From the NCBI GenBank assembly GCA_032716605.1, contig CM064569.1:14816713-14880712 (forward strand): 64,000 bases of DNA. The letters are read 5' to 3'. Shown here piece by piece: positions 44,736 through 55,786 of this stretch; position 1 is the first letter of the stretch; each line of letters begins with the position of its first letter. Source of the DNA: Paralithodes platypus. Lineage: Eukaryota; Arthropoda; Malacostraca; Decapoda; Lithodidae. The notes under the pieces were generated by a model. It searched no databases, had not been told where the DNA came from, and saw nothing but the letters and a program-made list of their open reading frames with translations. The position numbers and the translations under genes are program-made.

Positions 44736-45318
44736 TTAACCCGTTGAGGATCCTGACGCATTTTGACAGTTTATTATGGCTGTCATTAGACGATTTTATA
44801 CAACTTTGGAAGGATATGTGGAAGTTAAAAAGGTAAAGACTATCCCAATTAAGGGGGTAGTGCTTGTTTTTTGGTCTATGTATTAATTAATTTATATGTA
44901 TTTTTACTTTCCTTGGTAGACCTCCATCCAGTTTAAAATAGCATCCCCTAGACCCATTTCTAGATAAATTTGTAAATTTTTCGGTAGAAAAATATCCCGG
45001 CCGAAGGCCAGTTCCTTCTAAAATTACAGGCTCGCTATCGCTCGCCCGGAAAAATTCGAAACCTAAATGGAACGAAAGGTCTTGACATTGACAAAGAAAT
45101 AGGGCGAAAGGTCTTGAAATCGACAAACTAAAGGAACGAACATCTTACAATCTCAAAAACTAATATGCTAAACATGAGGGAGAAGGGGGTCCATAAAAAG
45201 CGACTACCTCTCCCTTAAACCCTTGACTTCCATATAGACCTTTCCCAATCTGAATAACATCGTCTAATCCTAGCTAGATAATATTAAAGAAGTGCGTCTT
45301 GGATCCTCAAAGGGTTAA
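44736..45318. mobile_element. family C subfamily element, host of a nested A
   Basis: Left TTAACCCGTTGAGGATCC, right GGATCCTCAAAGGGTTAA. The two ends pair with each other (GGATCCT-type palindrome). Between 44849 and 45218 a family A copy interrupts it. Flanks of A read '...atcccaat' and 'acccttgacttcc', the next part of C. Right TTAA (45315-45318) is shared with the next element. Confidence 0.88.
44849..45218 (-). mobile_element. family A element nested in C, minus orientation
   Basis: TTAAGGGGGTAGTGCTTG to GCGACTACCTCTCCCTTAA. Contains AAATTTTTCGGTAGAAAAAT, CCGGCCGAAGGCCAG and 'ggctcgctatcgctcgcccg'. TTAA at both ends is the duplicated target from the C element. Confidence 0.93.
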
Positions 45319-45703
45319 GGGAGCCCACCTCCTTTGTTTCTCTTTCTCTCCCTCTCTCCTTCTCTCTTTGGCTTGTATCCATTCGGCCCCATTCAACCTA
45401 CTATTTTAAGACGTTTACCCCCATCCAGGTATCAATATTTTCCTGACGAGTGGTAGCGAGGCAGCATATATATAATTTTGTTTTGACACCAAGCTAAATT
45501 GTACATTTTTCGATAGAAAAATGTCTCCGACGAAACCGGGATTCTCCATACACTGCTGGCTCGCTACCGCTCGCCAGGAAGAAATCGACACCTGGCTGGG
45601 GATAAACGTCTTAAAACAGTTGGCTGAATAGTGCCGAATGGATACAAGCCAGGGAAAGAGAGAAAAGGAGAGAAAGATAAACAAAGCCGGTGACCCCCCT
45701 TAA
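45315..45703 (+). mobile_element. family B element sharing both its TTAA with neighbouring C elements
   Basis: TTAAGGGAGCCCACCTCC to GGTGACCCCCCTTAA. Full arms and loop, with hairpins ATTTTTCGATAGAAAAAT and a CCGACGAAACCGGG form. The left TTAA ends the C element before it. The right TTAA starts the next C. Confidence 0.92.
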
Positions 45704-45764
45704 CCCTTTCAGTACCAGTTCCTACGTCCTTTTCATTATATACTAAAAGACGATTGTATTCAGT

Positions 45765-46136
45765 TTAAGGGGGTAGTAGTCGTTTTTTATGGACCTCCTT
45801 CACCCTCATGTTTAACATATTAGTTTTGAGATGTTAAGACGTTCGTTCTGTTAGTTAAGCGATTTTGAGACCTTCGCCCAATGTCTTTGTCAATATTAAG
45901 ATATTTCGTGCCATTTAGGTGTCGATTTTCCCTGGCGAGCGATAGCGAGCCTGTAATTTTAGAAGGAACTGGCCTTCGGCCGGGACATTTTTCTACCTAA
46001 AAATTTACACATTTTTTTTGAAGAGGGAGTTTAAGTGGTGTTTTTTTGTTTAAGCTTGATGGTAGTCTAGCGAGGAAACTAAAAAATAAATAAATATATG
46101 AATTTACAGACCAAAAAACAAGCACTACCCCCTTAA
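45765..46136 (+). mobile_element. family A element nested in C
   Basis: TTAAGGGGGTAGTAGTCG to CAAGCACTACCCCCTTAA. Holds the exact GC motif CTGGCGAGCGATAGCGAGCC and GGCCTTCGGCC. The second hairpin is altered (ATTTTTCTACCTAAAAAT). Confidence 0.93.
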
Positions 46137-46152
46137 GAGGTTTTGAACTATC

Positions 46153-46366
46153 TTAACCCTTTCAAGCTCCAAAACGCATATCTTTTTTGTTTTCTGGTAA
46201 TTATTAGACGATTTTATTCAGATTAGGAAGGGTATGTGGAAGTCAGAGGGTTGATTGAGAGAGTCTTTACCCTTTTAATACCCACAGATCCTTCCTAAGC
46301 TGCATAACATCGTCTAATGATAGCCAAAATATATTGCTAAAACTCGTCAGAGCTTCAATGGGTTAA
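46153..46366. mobile_element. second family C copy nested in C
   Basis: TTAACCCTTTCAAGCTCC to GAGCTTCAATGGGTTAA, whose ends pair (AAGCTC/GAGCTT). It belongs to a C subfamily that differs at the ends from its host, which argues for insertion instead of tandem duplication. Confidence 0.85.
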
Positions 46367-46511
46367 TTATCCCTATATACTACCACAGATCCTTCCTAAG
46401 CTGCACAAAATCGTCTAAATATAGCTAGAACAAAATGAAAAAGACGTCACCGGTACAGAAGGGGTTAAGTTTACTAGACTGTATTTTGGGTTCGGATTGT
46501 GACTCCAATAA

Positions 46512-46721
46512 GACACAAGTATCACACGAGCGCTTTTTCCGTCAATGGTCGATGAGCAAGTTTGTTCTCGTAGTATTTTGAGGCTCTTTCACATTGCAAT
46601 CGGAAACAAGACTGAAGGTAATTTATGCTAGGTGGCTGATTTATGATATAACTAAAATTTGACAGACTACAATTGCCCGTAAAAAATGACGGGCAAATAG
46701 TTCGTGTGACACCGCCTTTAC
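46512..46721. mobile_element. family D foldback element
   Basis: Left 'agtatcacacgagcgctttt', right 'agttcgtgtgacaccgcctt'. A 'ttcacattgcaatcggaaac' part matches 'ttgcattggaatcgacaac' of 9254. About 210 bp, next to the following A element. Confidence 0.75.
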
Positions 46722-46730
46722 ATTCGCCAC

Positions 46731-46941
46731 TTAAGGGGGTAGTGCTTGGTTTTTGGTCTATATTTTTACATTTTTCGGTTTCGGCCGGTATGGGCACGGA
46801 ATGCCTTAATATTGACAAAGAAATGAGGCAAAAGGTCGCAAAATCGCTAAACTAACGGAACGAACATCTTAAAACTTCAAAACTAATAGACTAAACATGA
46901 GGGAGAAGGTGGTCCATAAAAAGCGAGTTGTACCCCCTTAA
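46731..46941 (-). mobile_element. family A element with large internal deletion
   Basis: TTAAGGGGGTAGTGCTTGG to GCGAGTTGTACCCCCTTAA, 211 bp. The GC motif and one hairpin are deleted; part of the other remains ('ttttcggtttcggccggta'). Confidence 0.88.
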
Positions 46942-47337
46942 ATCCGTTAATATATTTCTGAGATATCTTGGCGACAGACAGACAGACAGGCAGGCAGGCA
47001 GTGAACATACATTATTCGCAATGTAAGTAAATTTATAATACATCTCTCAATATTTAGTGTGAGAGAGAGAGAGAGAGAGAGAAAAAGAGAGAGAGAAAGA
47101 GAAAGAGAGCGGGGTAGAGTGAGTTAGCCATATAATGACAGATGAGGAAAATAAATCGTGTCTATGTAAGTGTATCTGATAGAGTGAGAGAGAGTGAGTG
47201 AGTGAGTGAGAGGTGTATCTGTCTGTATGTTTGTCTGATTGTGTGCACTGACACATGTGGAGCGTGGCGGATCAGGCAGATCAGGAAGTTCATGACCTAT
47301 TGTATACACACACACACACACACATACATACATACAT

Positions 47338-47391
<54 letters not shown>

Positions 47392-47518
47392 ACACACACA
47401 CACAATCAGAAAGAGAGAGAGATTTCGATATATTCCTCAAAGGTCTGTATTCTTTGAGTTGGAGTCATTTACTCTTGTGTTTACTTGTGTTAGATAAAGG
47501 TGCCTGTTATTGACAACC
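46942..47518. repeat. microsatellite block: CAGA, GA, GTGA, CA and ACAT
   Basis: (CAGA)n-like 46975-47000, (GA)n about 47062-47108, GAGTGAGT near 47183-47210, (CA)n/(CATA)n about 47307-47403. Frames here are compositional. Confidence 0.95.
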
Positions 47519-47854
47519 TTAAGGGGAGGCACTTGTTTTTTCGGGACCTCCTTCTCCCTCATGTTTATCCCAATGAGTTTTGAGATTTTAAGACGTTCGC
47601 CCAATTAGTTTGCGTTTTTCAGACCTTTTGTCCCATTTCTTTGCCAATATTAAGACCTTTCGTGCTATTTAGGTGTGATTTTTTTTCCTGGCGAGCGAAA
47701 ACGAGCATGTATTTTAAGAGGAATCGGCCTTCAGCAGGGACTGTTTTCTACCGAAAAATGTACAAATATATATCGAAGGGGGCGGGGGGGGGTTTGGAGG
47801 TGTTTTTTAAGTTTCATAGAGATTTAGAGGCCAAACTAACCCCCCCCCCCCTTA
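47519..47854 (+). mobile_element. family A element, right end altered
   Basis: TTAAGGGGAGGCACTTG start, GGCGAGCGAAAACGAGC motif, CCTTCAGCAGGGA in place of the GGCC hairpin, then a long C run ending CCCCCCCCCCTTAA. The expected CAAGCACTA part of the terminus is missing. Confidence 0.85.
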
Positions 47855-48064
47855 ACCCCTTCATTACCGGTGCCGTCCTTTTATCTTTATTCTGGCTACT
47901 ATTAGACGATTTTATTCAGTTTATAAAGGACCTCCAGCAACTAACAGGCACCCAACCATCTCACTTAACCATTTTTACTACCACACTTCCTTCTTAATCT
48001 GCAGAAAACGTTTAAATTTAGCTAGAATATAATAAAGAAACGTCGCCGGTACGAAAGGGGTTAA
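47851..48064. mobile_element. family C element sharing TTAA with the preceding A
   Basis: Left TTAACCCCTTCATTACCGG, right GCCGGTACGAAAGGGGTTAA. TTAA 47851-47854 is common to A and C. 214 bp, full. Confidence 0.9.
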
Positions 48065-48096
48065 ACCATTGAGCCGAACCATTAATTGATGCTGCA

Positions 48097-50683
48097 CAAT
48101 ACCGTCTGGGTCCCCTTTATGACTGGTGACTGTCTGGCAGCAATACCGTCTGGGTTCCCTTTATGACTGGTGACTGTCTGGCAGCAATACCGTCTGGGTT
48201 CCCTTTATGACTGGTGACTGTCTGGCAGCAATACCGTCTGGGTCCCCTTTATGACTGGTGACTGTCTGGCAGCAATACCGTCTGGGTTCCCTTTATGACT
48301 GGTGACTGTCTGGCAGCAATACCGTCTGGGTCCCCTTTATGACTGGTGACTGTCTGGCAGCAATACCGTCTGGGTCCCCTTTATGACTGGGTGACTGTCT
48401 GGCAGCAATACCGTCTGGGTCCCCTTTATGACTGGTGACTGTCTGGCAGCAATACCGTCTGGGTCCCCTTTATGACTGGTGACTGTCTGGCAGCAATACC
48501 GTCTGGGTCCCCTTTATGACTGGTGACTGTCTGGCAGCAATACCGTCTGGGTCCCCTTTATGACTGGTGACTGTCTGGCAGCAATACCGTCTGGGTCCCC
48601 TTTATGACTGGTGACTGTCTGGCAGCAATACCGTCTGGGTCCCCTTTATGACTGGTGACTGTCTGGCAGCAATACTGTCTGGGTCCCCTTTATGACTGGT
48701 GACTGTCTGGCAGCTATACCGTCTGGGTCCCCTTTATGACTGGTGACTGTCTGGCAGCAATACCGTCTGGGTCCCCTTTATGACTGGTGACTGTCTGGCA
48801 GCATACCGTCTGGGTCCCCTTTATGACTGGTGACTGTCTGGCAGCAATACCGTCTGGGTTCCCTTTATGACTGGTGACTGTCTGGCAGCAATACCGTCTG
48901 GGTCCCCTTTATGACTGGTGACTGTCTGGCAGCAATACCGTCTGGGTCCCCTTTATGACTGGTGACTGTCTGGCAGCAATACCGTCTGGGTTCCCTTTAT
49001 GACTGGTGACTGTCTGGCAGCAATACCGTCTGGGTTCCCTTTATGACTGGTGACTGTCTGGCAGCAATACCGTCTGGGTCCCCTTTATGACTGGTGACTG
49101 TCTGGCAGCAATACCGTCTGGGTCCCCTTTATGACTGGTGACTGTCTGGCAGCAATACCGTCTGGGTCCCCTTTATGACTGGTGACTGTCTGGCAGCAAT
49201 ACCGTCTGGGTCCCCTTTATGACTGGTGACTGTCTGGCAGCAATACCGTCTGGGTTCCCTTTATGACTGGTGACTGTCTGGCAGCAATACCGTCTGGGTT
49301 CCCTTTATGACTGGTGACTGTCTGGCAGCAATACCGTCTGGGTCCCCTTTATGACTGGTGACTGTCTGGCAGCAATACCGTCTGGGTTCCCTTTATGACT
49401 GGTGACTGTCTGGCAGCAATACCGTCTGGGTTCCCTTTATGACTGGTGACTGTCTGGCAGCAATACCGTCTGGGTCCCCTTTATGACTGGTGACTGTCTG
49501 GCAGCAATACCGTCTGGGTCCCCTTTATGACTGGTGACTGTCTGGCAGCAATACCGTCTGGGTCCCCTTTATGACTGGTGACTGTCTGGCAGCAATACCG
49601 TCTGGGTCCCCTTTATGACTGGTGACTCTCTGGCAGCAATACCGTCTGGGTTCCCTTTATGACTGGTGACTGTCTGGCAGCAATACCGTCTGGGTCCCCT
49701 TTATGACTGGTGACTGTCTGGCAGCAATACCGTCTGGGTCCCCTTTATGACTGGTGACTGTCTGGCAGCAATACCGTCTGGGTTCCCTTTATGACTGGTG
49801 ACTGTCTGGCAGCAATACCGTCTGGGTTCCCTTTATGACTGGTGACTGTCTGGCAGCAATACCGTCTGGGTTCCCTTTATGACTGGTGACTGTCTGGCAG
49901 CAATACCGTCTGGGTCCCCTTTATGACTGGTGACTGTCTGGCAGCAATACCGTCTGGGTTCCCTTTATGACTGGTGACTGTCTGGCAGCAATACCGTCTG
50001 GGTCCCCTTTATGACTGGTGACTGTCTGGCAGCAATACCGTCTGGGTCCCCTTTATGACTGGTGACTGTCTGGCAGCAATACCGTCTGGGTCCCCTTTAT
50101 GACTGGTGACTGTCTGGCAGCAATACCGTCTGGGTTCCCTTTATGACTGGTGACTGTCTGGCAGCAATACCGTCTGGGTCCCCTTTATGACTGGTGACTG
50201 TCTGACAGCAATACCGTCTGGGTCCCCTTTATGACTGGTGACTGTCTGGCAGCAATACCGTCTGGGTTCCCTTTATGACTGGTGACTGTCTGGCAGCAAT
50301 ACCGTCTGGGTCCCCTTTATGACTGGTGACTGTCTGGCAGCAATACCGTCTGGGTCCCCTTTATGACTGGTGACTGTCTGGCAGCAATACCGTCTGGGTC
50401 CCCTTTATGACTGGTGACTGTCTGGCAGCAATACCGTCTGGGTCCCCTTTATGACTGGTGACTGTCTGGCAGCAATACCGTCTGGGTTCCCTTTATGACT
50501 GGTGACTGTCTGGCAGCAATACCGTCTGGGTCCCCTTTATGACTGGTGACTGTCTGGCAGCAATACCGTCTGGGTCCCCTTTATGACTGGTGACTGTCTG
50601 GCAGCAATACCGTCGACTGGTGACTGTCTGGCAGCAATACCGTCTGGGTCCCCTTTATGACTGGTGACTGTCTGGCAGCAATG
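48097..50683. repeat. 44-bp minisatellite, about 59 copies
   Basis: The unit reads CAATACCGTCTGGGTCCCCT then TTATGACTGGTGACTGTCTG and GCAG. The only frequent variant is GTCCCCTTT versus GTTCCCTTT. A 30-bp short unit lies near 50609-50640. It starts 33 bases after a C element and ends next to a truncated A element. Unit identity is very high, so recent homogenisation or expansion is likely. Confidence 0.98.
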
Positions 50684-50744
50684 GGTCACTAGGCCTGTCG
50701 GTATACCGTGCTGTATTGTTGGATTTATTATGGTTATTAATTTT

Positions 50745-51017
50745 TGTTTTTGATACCTTTCGCCCCATTTCTTTGTCAATATTAAGACCTTTTGTGCCAT
50801 TTAGGTGTCGACTTTTTCCTGGCGAGCGATAGCGAGCCTCTAATTTTAGAAGGAATCGGCCTTCGGCCGGGATATTTTTCTACCGAAAAATTTACAAATT
50901 TGTCTTGAAAGGGGGTCTAGGGGTTGTTTTTTTAAGCTTGATGGAGGTCTAGCGAGGAAACTCAAAAATAAATAAATACATAAATATATAGACCAAAACC
51001 AAGCACTACTCCCTTAA
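50745..51017 (+). mobile_element. family A element, left end lost
   Basis: From 'gatacctttcgccccatttc' through CTGGCGAGCGATAGCGAGCC, GGCCTTCGGCC, ATTTTTCTACCGAAAAAT to CAAGCACTACTCCCTTAA. Left end cut near the satellite. Confidence 0.88.
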
Positions 51018-51061
51018 GTGGAGTATTGTTGTGTTTATTCTGGTTATTCATATTTGTTTTC

Positions 51062-51202
51062 ACCAACCCACCAATTAATTTACAAATGAACCTAACTAAT
51101 GAAATAAATGAAAGTAATGAATACATGTGGTACGGCAATGACTCGAACCTAGGATCCTCACACCGAAATTCCGAACACTAAGCATTAGGTTATCAAGACT
51201 AT
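51062..51202 (-). repeat. S1 element, partial
   Basis: Minus strand: box B form GGTTCGAGTC, 'gcttagtgttcggaatttcg' and a decayed box A, with the AT-rich 3' part 'ttcattactttcatttattt'. It lacks the leader. The 39-bp array begins 45 bases further. Confidence 0.6.
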
Positions 51203-51246
51203 GGTTTGTGGTAAGTATTGTAATAATTGAGACGACAGGTTCCAGG

Positions 51247-52174
51247 AATGGATAACTGGTATGGGCACATGCAGGTTTATGTTAGAATGGATAACTGGGA
51301 TGGGCACACGCAGGTTAATGTTAGAATGGATAACTGGTATGGGCACACGCAGGTTTATGTTAGAATGTATTACTGGTATGGGCACACGCAGGTTTATGTT
51401 AGAATGGATAACTGGTATGGGCACACGCAGGTTTATGTTAGAATGGATAACTGGTATGGGCACACGCAGGTTTATGTTAGAATGGATAACTGGTATGGGC
51501 ACACGCAGGTTTATGTTAGAATGGATAACTGGTATGGGCACACGCAGGTTTATGTTAGAATGGATAACTGGTATGGGCACACGCAGATTTATTTTAGAAT
51601 GGATAACTGGTATGGGCACACGCAGGTTTATGTTAGAATGGATAACTGGTATGGGCACACGCAGGTTTATTTTAGAATGGATAACTGGTATGGGCACACG
51701 CAGGTTTATGTTAGAATGGATAACTAGTATGGGCACACGCAGGTTTATGTTAGAATGGATAACTAGTATGGGCACACGCAGGTTTATGTTAGAATGGATA
51801 ACTGGTATGGGCACACGCAGGTTTATGTTAGAATGGATAATTGGTATGGGCACACACAGGTTTATGTTAGAATGGATAACTGGTATGGGCACACGCAGGT
51901 TTATGTTAGAATGGATAACTGGTATGGGCACACACAGGTTTATGTTAGAATGGATAACTGGTATGGGCACACGCAGGTTTATGTTAAAATGGATAACTGG
52001 TATGGGCACACACAGGTTTATGTTAGAATGGATAACTGGTATGGGCACACGCAGGTTTATGTTAGAATGGATAACTGGTATGCGCACACGCAGGTTTATG
52101 TTAGAATGGATAACTAGTATGGGCACACGCAGGTTTATGTTAGAATGGATAACTGGTATGGGCACAGGCAGGTT
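51247..52174. repeat. 39-bp minisatellite, about 24 copies
   Basis: The unit reads AATGGATAACTGGTATGGGC then ACACGCAGGTTTATGTTAG. As 39 is 13 codons, three frames stay open for up to 326 codons, two on the plus and one on the minus strand. A few units read CACACACAGG or AACTAGTATGG. I take it as a satellite, not a repeat protein. Confidence 0.96.
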
Positions 52175-52249
52175 TCATTTACCTTCAGTTTAGTTGTTTC
52201 ACGTTATGAAATTTCGCCAGTCTTCCTCAACATTACAATACATATAGCA

Positions 52250-52546
52250 TATAGTATACATATCTATACATATATATCTTCAAACATTAATATTTCTAAT
52301 TATTTAATTTCACTCCTAACACCAAACACCCCCCAATGAAAGTATTGAAAGTATGTGATCCTTCAGTGATTGGAACCTTGGACACCACATACATATCGTA
52401 AACACTCTCAGCATTACACCATCAAGACACTGTAGATAGTTAAAGGTTAAGTACATGACTACGATTATATATCCATTTATCGAATACTGGTTATCAATCT
52501 AATCATGTACTCAGACCCAACTGCACACTGCATAGCCTAATGTTTA
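52250..52546 (-). repeat. S1 element with internal tRNA-like module, minus orientation
   Basis: Minus strand: 'attaggctatgcagtgtgca', 'gattagattgataaccag', 'tattcgataaatgg', 'gtcatgtacttaacctttaa', then box A form TGATGGTGTAATG, box B form GGTTCCAATC (decayed from GTTCGAATC) and 'ggatcacata'. Confidence 0.78.
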
Positions 52547-52555
52547 GGTGAAGAG

Positions 52556-54603
52556 TGTTACGACCGGGACTACGAATAAAACAAGGGCACTCAATGATTG
52601 GACTAGTAATAGGGCACTATGCAACAACGGTAGGCTAGATCCAAACCCTCGAACTTATATGCCGGCGAACAAAACACCTATACCCTCCAGGGTTTATCTG
52701 CGATAGCGGGGTATCCTTAACTGGGCATAAATGTACTCTACTTCAGGCTAACCTGCACTGGTATAGCCTGATAACAAACAAGATGCAAGTTACGTTAAAA
52801 TGCATAAAAAGGAATCTATGGAAAGATCAATTAAGTCACTGCAAGATATAATACAATAAAAATATGCTTCAATACAGTTACTCTAGACAACAATAAACTC
52901 TTCACTCCTATCTGAAAGAAAGTGAAGTATAGTCCTACAGCATAGACCTGGAAACTTCTGAAGAAAGTCTGATGCTCGTACTGAGTTAGAACTATATAAA
53001 GGCAGGAGGCAGGACACCACACGTGTAAATCGAATACACTAAAAGATAGGACATATAATGTTAACTGACACGAGAATACTATAAATGTGCAACGGTAGCA
53101 ATGCTCGACACTAAAAGAAGTACTTCCTCATCAACGAAACAGTCTGCTATTGTTGTGTGGCTCAGCAACAACCTAGACTAATAAATGCTGTGAATACTAA
53201 TGCGCACATAATTATCAAAGAGCTTATATTAAATACTAACAAGTGTCTACTCGATTAATAATGTCTAGCTGGGATACTCTAGGTAAGGAACTGGGGTTGA
53301 GCAAGACAGTACAAGTATCTGGTTCTATCCTGGCGACCCTCTAAAGACAATCAAAGAGGCAGCAAAGTGTGGAACTCGTACAGGCCAAAACCCTCAGTCA
53401 ACACAATGCTGCACTCGCAAAGGATGCAACCGAAAAGACAACCCAGGCTACCACAGGACCGGTCGAAGTCGTGTAGGTATAAGCAAACCGTACACACATT
53501 GGAGACAACGACTACAGTTACCTTATCCCAGTCTAGCATTAAATAAAAGAGCAGAAACACTAAATCAATAATGGAGACACACAAAGTTCTTAACCTATAC
53601 TAACTAAGAACCCTCAAACCTATTCTAAGTACATGTAAATATCTCTGAGGACGGCGCATGCAATACAATGGGCCGGCTATGCAAACCGTATGCAGAACCC
53701 AAGGGGATTGTTGTGCAGTTAATAAAGGTTAGAGTATGGAAAGAGAGAATTGAGTGAGAGAAACCGTGATAAAGGTGGTGATTGGGAGAGAGTATGCAAA
53801 GGGATGTTAGAAGCACGCGCGCCAAGCCTGTCCTGACGAGGACAGCTCCTGGGGACCCTCATGGAGGAGGTAAGTTACACAGGAGACCGCAAAGGCGCGA
53901 TGGTCGGCCAATCACGGGCCGAGACGTCACAAGACAGCAGGCGTCATAGGACACAGCCAGACACGCCGTCCAATGGCGAGCGAGAGGCAGGAATGCACCT
54001 GTACATACAAACACTTACTACCTCCTCGCTCTGAAAGTCTTTCTCATTCACACGCTGGTACTATTATCACTACTGTTGATATAAAATATAACCCGTTGTC
54101 ACAGACAAAAACAAAGACCACCACTGGACTGTCTGTGACAATGCGATTACTAGGAAAGAAAGAACAACATTCTCTGATAACTGTAGCCCATTTCGATGTC
54201 CCTGGCGAGCGCTAGTGGCCAACGAGAGGCGATTCTGCCAACGCTGGTAGACGTCACAAGAGAAAGAACAAATTATAGGGCACATATCTCTAAGGACCGA
54301 CCTCGCTATGAAATATAATATAGTTTATATCTGAGTAACTACAAAGCCCGGATTCAGTGTTCTTTATACATTATCCCCATTATGTCTAATGTCTGCATGA
54401 TTGCCAACAAAACAATGGCTGATTTTTTCCTTCACATTATGACTTTTTAATTTTATATAAAGATGTTGAATATTTCCCTGCAAGTTTCGTATTTTTTTTA
54501 TCCACTGCATTGTCTGTCAGTAATTGTTCTCACTAGGTTTGGTCCGAGTGATAAGTAGGTGATTTATCCTTTACACTGCACGAGTATAATGTATGTATAC
54601 TGC
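52556..54603. other. unassigned region, GC richer in its second half, starts TGTTACG
   Basis: Starts TGTTACGACC (52558), like the insert at 20648. Contains a TATATAAAGG box near 52993 and 'ccaatggcgagcgagagg' near 53971. A perfect 12-base inverted repeat lies at 54096-54141. Open frames of 66-80 codons have no recognisable domain. A solo LTR is possible, not shown. Confidence 0.35.
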
Positions 54604-54936
54604 TTAAGAGGGTACTACTCGCTTTTTCTGGACCACCTTCTCCCTCATGTTTAGCATATTAGTGTTGAGGTTTTAAGACGTTCGTTCCGTTAGTTTGGCG
54701 ATTTTGAGACCTTTCGCCTAATTTTTTTGTCAATATTAAAACCTTTCGTGTCCTTTTGTCTATTTTTTCCTGGCGATCGATAGCCAGACTCATTTTTCTA
54801 CCGAAATATTTACAAATTTATCTTGAAAGGGGGTCTATGGGATGCTTTTTTTAAGCTTGATGAGGTCTACCGAGGAAACTCAAAACTAAATGAATAAATA
54901 AATATATAGACCAAAAACCAAGCAGTACCCCCTTAA
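54604..54936 (+). mobile_element. family A element, full length
   Basis: TTAAGAGGGTACTACTCGC to CAAGCAGTACCCCCTTAA. The GC motif is decayed (GGCGATCGATAGCCAG) and the GGCC hairpin deleted. Confidence 0.92.
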
Positions 54937-55690
54937 TAACAATACATAACTAAACTGGTACACAGAGTTAGTATTGTATCGCAATATTATATTTCTTCAT
55001 TCATATTTTACATATTTCTACTTCATGTTAGAAATGTGATCTAATTGAATATCATAACAGCATAGTTTGAAGTGTGTTTACATTAACATTTGTACAATGT
55101 GTTTATCCATTTTGCTACCGTCAATATGTGTTATACTGTATACACAAAATTCAGTGTAGCCAACTCATCCTTTCAGTAGTACAAAATATTAATTGTTATT
55201 CTTGTCTGTAACTTGGTTGAGCCCGAGAACGTTCAGTCTTCTACTGTACTTCTCACTTCTCCACTTGTTCTTCCTCTGTCCAATTGCTCTTCTTTCCTAC
55301 TTTACTCCAGCCACCTGGAGCCTGGTAGGTTTGTATGCATTAACTCTCTATATAACTTGATATTATTTCTTTACAGGTACGATGTTCTTACCATGGAGGT
55401 GTAGTTATGGAGGTGTGAGTACAGTAAATTGGCCTTGTATTTATTTTTTTGGAGATCAAATTAGCAGTGGCAGCGATTTAATAATTTGTATTATTCAGTT
55501 GATTTATGTATTGTTATTTTGTCAAAAATCAAGTATTATTCATTTACTGTATATTCGCATTGTTTTCTATGAACCCCTTATAGAAGATTTTATTTGTATA
55601 TCATTGCCCATGAATTTATGAATAATGCATTGTCAGAGTGACATATTTATAAACTCATGTAATAGTTATATCTAAAAATAACGAAATTAT
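54937..55690. other. unassigned AT-rich spacer
   Basis: Frames at 55213-55621 have no motif I recognise. Confidence 0.4.
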
Positions 55691-55786
55691 TTAATCCAAA
55701 CAGTTTCGGTGACAACTGCCATCAGTGGAAGATGACCAATTCCCCTCCATCTTTTGCAGTTGTCATTGACACTGTTTGGAATTAAT
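55691..55786. repeat. small foldback (about 95 bp)
   Basis: 'ttaatccaaacagtttcggt' with 'gacaactgcc' on the left and 'gcagttgtcattgacactgt' with 'ttggaattaa' on the right pair over about 28 bases with a few mismatches. Only one copy noticed. Confidence 0.6.

Larger units (their letters stand above)
45700..46468. mobile_element. family C element hosting two nested TTAA elements
   Basis: Left TTAACCCTTTCAGTACCAG, right CCGGTACAGAAGGGGTTAA. Its body is broken at TTAA by an A copy (45765-46136) and again at TTAA by a second C copy (46153-46366). After removing both, the order 'attcagtttaagaggttt', 'gaactatcttaattatc', 'actaccacagatccttcc' is a normal C middle. Confidence 0.88.

Noticed and set aside
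48097..50683. CRISPR-like array
   Set aside because: No unique spacers: the whole 44-bp unit repeats without a variable part, and the genome is animal-like.
51185..52193. 326- and 310-codon repeat proteins on opposite strands
   Set aside because: The unit is 39 bases without stops, so three frames stay open by arithmetic. Start and end coincide with the array.
53351..54285. Several 66-80 codon frames in the GC-richer region as small genes or exons
   Set aside because: No domain, no consistent splice pattern that I could read, and frames on both strands overlap.
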